The notes under the pieces were generated by a model. It searched no databases, had not been told where the DNA came from, and saw nothing but the letters and a program-made list of their open reading frames with translations. Shown here in pieces: positions 59,086 to 64,000 of a DNA stretch of 64,000 nt (positions are counted from its first letter, which is position 1; each line of letters starts with the position of its first letter). The DNA is from Lepidodermella squamata (lineage: Eukaryota; Gastrotricha). Made by a program: the position numbers and the translations under genes. The DNA is taken from positions 2,604,001 through 2,668,000 of the forward strand of contig JBLDXI010000020.1 in the NCBI GenBank assembly GCA_047495785.1, read 5' to 3'.

Positions 59086-62000
59086 ATGAAGTTGTTGTTA
59101 GCCCTAACGTTAATCTCATTAGGATGTATTTTCTGCTTGGCGGATAAGTTAAATCAGGTTAGCAATATATATAACACAATTTCCGACGATTTTTACCTGG
59201 AATTATTTCAGCACCAGAAACGAAACAACGAAGAAGAGGAGGAATACCAGGCAACTGATTTAGCCGACAATGAAGAGGAATCAGAAAACATCGACGATCT
59301 CTTGCAAGAAATTGGCGAGCTAGCCGTCAGAAAATACGGATCAGCATCGGTAAAAAAATTTCATTTCTTTCATGAAAATTTCAATAATAATTAATTCAGG
59401 AGCATCGCGGCGTGGGTGATGAGTGGCCGATAATTCCTGTAAATTTCAATAACGATGAAATTACGGCTGATATGCTTGAAGCTGGAGAAAACGATCTCGG
59501 TTCAACGCCTAGCCAAGAAGATGGCGAAGTCCGAGAAGAGGAAGAAGAAGAAGCCGAAGCCGAAGCAGATGATTTTGCGCCCCAAACTGAGGCTAATAAC
59601 GGCGATGAAAACGAAGTATCAGAACTTGAGTCCACCTCTGATGTTGAAAGCGAAGACCGGTCAGCTCTCGAAGATTGCAACATCGTGCTCACGAAGCAGC
59701 AAGCTCGGGCTATGTTGTACGATTTGAAGAAGGAATTGCGAATGGAATCGGGCGATGAGCGAGGTCTGGACAGCTTTGCTAAACTCTGGGAGTTACCTAT
59801 TCCATATTTCATCAGCAATACTTTCAGTAAGTTTGTGCTTCAACATTTCAGATTGATTTAATCTTATTTGAATAATCAGATGAATCAGAGAAGAGCAGTA
59901 TTCGTGCCGGTTCTAAAATGTGGGAGACCGAAACGTGCATTCGATTCAAGGAAACTAAACAGCCGTCAAAGACTAATCCCGGCATTACCATTCAGCCGGG
60001 CAAAGGGTGAATTTCGCACCGAAATAAACTTCTATTATTTTAATAATTATTTAACTCTTTATTTCAGCTGCTCGTCGAATGTAGGTCAAACTGGGCCTGG
60101 CTATCAAAACTTGACCTTGGAAAGAAACGACCACTGCTTTCGCGTAATTTCCCTTTGACCTAATTTAGACGTAAAAAACTTTTATTGCTATGGTAGCTCG
60201 CTACAATCGCCCACGAATTTGCTCATGCTCTTGGAATGGTAATGAAATAATTTCGAAAAAAATCGTGAATATTCAAATTTTTTCAGAAACACGAGCATTC
60301 TCGCGCAGATCGAGAGGGAAGTGTCCGGGTGAACGAACAACTCGTTCCAGCGTAAGAATTTTCTAGCCGCTAACTCATGTTTACCCTAATTTTGAATGAT
60401 TCATCAGGAATATGCGCCATAACTATATTCCTATGGACCCTGATCGCGACTACAACTACGACACGCCTTACGACTTCCAGTCAGCGTTGCACTACCCCTC
60501 TGGTACAAAGTCATTCAGAGTAGTTGAACCTCTCGACATGCGATTCTGGTCGTCGATGGGCCAACGCAACGAACTGTCCTTCATCGACGTAAAACGCATC
60601 AACTTTCATTACCACTGCATAGGTAAATATATTAAATATTTAAAGTTCGTTTTTTTTTAATTTAATTTTTAAATTTGCATAGAAAAGAAATGCTCAGGTG
60701 TAGTTCTACGCAATCCGTGCCGTAACGGTGGTTATCAGGACCCAAATAACTGCAATCGTTGCAAGTGTCCGCCTGGTTACAGCGGCGCCTATTGTACGGT
60801 GATTCCAAAATCAACTCCGTCATCATGCGGCGGTGAGATTAAAATCAGCCCTGGGGAAACAAAAATCATCCGCTCGCCAAATTACCCAAAATCTTACCCT
60901 CCAAACGCTCGCTGCACGTGGTGGATCAAAGCCGTAAGCTCTATTCTTTATTTAATTTTGAGCATTAAATTCCATTTTTTCATAAATTTTCAGCCAAAAG
61001 GAAGTGGCTTGCTGTTTGGATTCGAAAAACGTCCCGACGTTTATTGCTTCAAAAATTGTAATTATCATTTATTTTTTATCCACGTGACCGTATTTTTTGC
61101 CTTTATAAGCTTTCTGTCGAGATTTTGTCGAAATCCGCACCGATGATAATCCTCTGATGGATGGGCCAAGGTAGCAAAAGAAAATAATTAGCTGAAATTA
61201 TTTTTTTTCAATTTTTTTCTTGAGGTTTTGCCGCTGTGGAATCAGCAATGGTCGCGTTGTCACGACGAAGAAGAACAAAGCCATCGTCATGTTCAATTCC
61301 TACGACAGGGTTTCGAAAAAAGATTCGTTAGGCTTCCATTTGGTCGTCTACGCGACAAAGCGAGGTCAAGACGCGTTGAAACTCGCCAAAAGCGATTGCC
61401 GCCTCACGAGTACAGGCTTCGATTATTCCGGACCGCGCGCTACAACAGATTCCGGCGAGGAATGCCTGGCGTGGTCGAAGCAGACCGAATTCGCTGCGGA
61501 GTTGTTTCCGGAATTTAAAACGGTTGGAAATAAATGCCGGAACCCGAATAGTGCCGCGGCGCCTTGGTGCTTTTTGGCTTCGGATCCGAAGAAGCGCGAA
61601 TTCTGCAAAGGCATTCCGAAGTGCCAAGATTTGGCTTCAACGAGCTCGGTAAAATAATTTAAAATTTATTTATCTTATCAATTTATTTTTTTCGAATTCA
61701 ATTTTTTTCATTTAAAAAATGAATTTTTCCTAATTTATTAAAGGGATCAGATGCAGTTGAAGAGTTTTATTCGATTTCGTCAATTGGCGAGACTGATTGG
61801 AAATCAGCTGCTCGAACGTGCCGTCGTAAAGACCAGCAACTAGCAACCCTGAAAAATCCGACCGAAATCAAAGCAGCCGCAGCCGTTCTCGCCGGTAACG
61901 CTGCTTGGATCGGACTTCGTTACATCAAGGCACAAAAGGGCATGTGGATCGACGGCACTGATTTTCAGTTCGACTCGTCAACTTACTGGCTGCCTGGCGA

Positions 62001-62794
62001 ACCGTCCAATGCCGGCGAGTGTCTGAGCTATCAAACGACAGACGGACTCGTCGGATTCAATGATGACTTTTGCGTCAAGAAAAAAGCCGTTTTGTGCCAA
62101 AATACGGTAAGTTTTTAAATCACCAAGCCTAAAGTCGAGGGAAAAAATTGCGTTGCCTAATAAAAAAGTTATTCCTCAATTTCATCATCAAAATTTGAAA
62201 TTTATTTGAAATTTAAATTTTTTATTTCCGAATTTTCGTAAATTTTTGAAGGCGAGGAAAACTCGAAGCGATTTATTGTTCTCCCGAATTTTTCAGATTT
62301 CCTCCAATTTTCTCCGATTTTTTGAGCAATTTATCATTTTTTCTCTTGAATTTGAAAATTTTGAAAATTTTGACAATTTGATTTTTTTCTAAATTTACTA
62401 GGACATGCAATATGTCGTAGTAAAGAACAAGATGTCTTGGCCCGATGCTGTTGCCTTTTGCCGTGAAGAAGGCGGTCGGCTGGCTATACTCGCCAATGCT
62501 ATCGGCGAAGATGCGGCTCGAGCGGCGTACCGAGAAGCCGGCGTGACTTCAGCCTGGCTCGGTTCGAGGCGCTTGAACCAAGGCCAGTGGCTGTGGATCG
62601 ACGGTGAACTTTCATCCGAAACGCCGGAAACAGACGGAAAAACGAATCTTTGTATGTTCAAATTTTCGAGATTTTCTAAAATTTTCTTATCGAAATATCC
62701 TATGTCCATAGGTGCTGTGATCTCGAGCGATGGCTCCATTGAAAGCAGCGAATGCGACGCATCGTATTCAGTGCTCTGCGAGAGGAGCGGATAA
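59086..62794 (+). CDS. Secreted astacin-EGF-CUB-kringle-CTLD-CTLD protein
   Basis: Fifteen exons (59086-59157, 59212-59349, 59400-59826, 59880-60006, 60068-60143, 60197-60238, 60287-60351, 60408-60622, 60683-60933, 60994-61057, 61110-61170, 61225-61648, 61744-62106, 62402-62651, 62712-62794) give 885 aa. A signal peptide leads into a very acidic propeptide. The astacin protease domain has the zinc motif HEFAHALGMKHEHSRADRE (His286, Glu287, His290, His296). Its Met-turn reads SALHY (Leu343) in place of SxMHY. An EGF module with six Cys, a CUB domain and a kringle with six Cys (RNPNSAAAPWC) follow, then two C-type lectin domains. The first lectin has GEPSN and FNDD, close to the calcium-site EPN/WND motifs; the second lacks them. 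It is probably a secreted protease that targets a glycan-bearing matrix (inference). Confidence 0.85.
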
Positions 62795-63109
62795 TCATCA
62801 TTTATCAAACTGCTATGTCAAACATTTTAATGTTTTGTTATTTCGCTGATCAATTTTGTTATGTGGCTTGTTATAATAAAGTGGATGAAGACCCTGGTAG
62901 TATTGTGCGGATTTTTCTTTTTTTCAAGTGTAGGGGTTGTTGGGGCAATTTTAGATCCATAACGTGATTTTTTTTCAACAATTTTCCAACACGAACATAG
63001 CAAGTTTAAATACCCCCGCCATTATCCCGACTTTGAAAATTCAAAAATGAGAGAAATAACTCCAGATTCTGAGCACATTTATGGGTCTGAATGTTTGCGC
63101 AACTAAAAA

Positions 63110-63415
63110 GGTTCAGAGGTTCAACTCTGAAACTAAGCGTCCTGGAACTAAACTTTTCCAATTCTTTGCGAACTTCGTTTGTTGACTGATACTGATTTGT
63201 AAAATCGATACTTGGAATCGATATAGGCTTTACAGGCGGAAGTATAACTTGTAAAGTGACTGCCCATAGCGCAGAATACGCCTAATGTGGAGATCTATCG
63301 GTTGTAGGCAATGTAACAAAACAAAACATCATGATTTTAAGGATAAAGCTCTAAAAACCATAATTTGGTGAAATCTAGTGCTGGAGTCTCGAATTGAGTA
63401 CTGGAACCCTAAATT
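63110..63415. repeat. Inverted-repeat element, family A, second copy
   Basis: It matches 6416-7039 through aagcgtcctgg, cgatacttggaatcgatat and aatctagtgctggagtctc. It is shorter than the first copy because an inner block of about 300 bp is absent. Confidence 0.65.
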
Positions 63416-63650
63416 AAAGTTGGCAGAGCCCATATTATATTATTTATAAATCCGATTCGGCTATGGGATCCAATTAGGCTTTGGAGAAATGACGCAAACT
63501 CAGGATAAAACAGTGTTTGAAATGATTTTTTATTTCCAGTTTCAATGTGGCGTTTTGTGTGTACCCGCTCATTTTAACCTGCGCAGCTATAGACGGCCAG
63601 GCGGCACCGGGGCGCGTGCTCAAACAAGCGCATCTGCTACCTGTCACAGT

Positions 63651-63660
63651 GTATAAAAAC
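63651..63660 (+). promoter_or_regulatory. TATA box of second astacin-type gene
   Basis: The sequence gtataaaaac lies about 70 bp upstream of the ATG at 63723, a normal TATA-to-start distance with a short leader. Confidence 0.55.
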
Positions 63661-63722
63661 TGAACCGCGAATCGTGGCCCCTCAAAGCAGTAGCTAAAAC
63701 ATATCTTCAACAAAACAGCAAA

Positions 63723-64000
63723 ATGATAAGATTTTTATTACTATCTACCGCCTTGTTGTATTTTTGTTGTTACCCGGCGCAATCATCAGCTGAAAATCAT
63801 CCAAATCAGGTGAGAAAATTTGCCGTGTTTTTTTAATAAAAATAATTTATTAAATTTGCAGGCTCGTCATGCGCGCGAAGAAAATTTCGAAGATGAAGAG
63901 CTGTTTCAAGAAAACGATGGAGAAATTGGAGACGCCGAGCATGAAGCTGAGCAGCTGCACGATGTCTTGAACGAATTGGGCGATCTTGCTGCGAAACGAT
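63723..64000 (+). CDS. Second astacin-type gene, 5' part only
   Basis: Exon 1 (63723-63809) encodes a signal peptide (MIRFLLLSTALLYFCCYPAQ). Exon 2 starts at 63862 and runs off the window. The intron sits at the same place as in the gene at 59086, and the acidic propeptide matches it (EQLHDVLNELGDLAAKR versus IDDLLQEIGELAVRK). Whether the protease and lectin domains follow cannot be seen. It is a tandem paralogue of the upstream gene. Confidence 0.75.

Larger units (their letters stand above)
62795..63722. other. Intergenic between the two astacin-type genes
   Basis: No gene is seen. It holds a family A repeat (63110-63415) and the promoter of the second astacin-type gene. Confidence 0.6.

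Noticed and set aside
61328-61627. Minus-strand ORF across the kringle exon
   Set aside because: It is antisense to a well-supported exon with conserved Cys spacing.

Overview
The window is animal nuclear DNA. Genes are split by many short GT-AG introns, mostly 45-100 bp with T-rich ends before the AG. Intergenic DNA is AT-rich and full of small inverted-repeat transposons. The proteins are clearly metazoan: LOTUS/Tudor, spartin, MAM repeats, a T-type calcium channel, astacin, kringle and C-type lectin. Compact genes, very short introns and strong sequence divergence suggest a small, fast-evolving invertebrate. An appendicularian tunicate is one candidate, but the species cannot be fixed from sequence alone.

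Layout. 1-5.5 kb: two tandem LOTUS/Tudor genes plus a partial third LOTUS copy, probably germline RNA-granule proteins. 5.5-11.2 kb: repeat-rich DNA with no convincing gene. 11.2-15.8 kb: a spartin-like senescence-domain gene, an ALDH9A1-type aldehyde dehydrogenase (7 exons) and a Frag1/DRAM/Sfk1 membrane protein, all on +. 16.3-26.3 kb: a giant (about 2745 aa) type I membrane protein with twelve MAM-like modules, a Thr-rich stalk, a SEA-like module and one TM. 26.5-27.1 kb: a small single-pass membrane protein. 28.3-39.3 kb: four tandem cytosolic sulfotransferase genes with transposon debris between them, including a decayed FLYWCH/MULE element. 39.3-46.5 kb (minus): a Cav3 T-type calcium channel of about 1759 aa, tail-to-tail with the last sulfotransferase. 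47.8-54.5 kb: a UDP-glycosyltransferase gene and its broken tandem copy, each followed by R2-like LINE sequence; a hAT-like element sits in the last codons of the broken copy. 54.6-56.4 kb: a two-module SEA-like membrane protein and a small acidic membrane protein. 57-59 kb: Rab6 and a CBR1-like SDR that has lost its catalytic Tyr and Lys. 59.1-62.8 kb: a 15-exon secreted astacin-EGF-CUB-kringle-CTLD-CTLD protein. Its paralogue begins at 63.7 kb and runs off the end.

The sulfotransferases and UGT are both conjugating (phase II) enzymes. The MAM, SEA and astacin/lectin proteins are cell-surface or secreted. Many 5' flanks carry GATA-type motifs, so an epithelial or gut expression programme is possible (inference). 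Exon coordinates were derived by hand from splice sites and reading-frame continuity. All totals given were checked to be whole numbers of codons.
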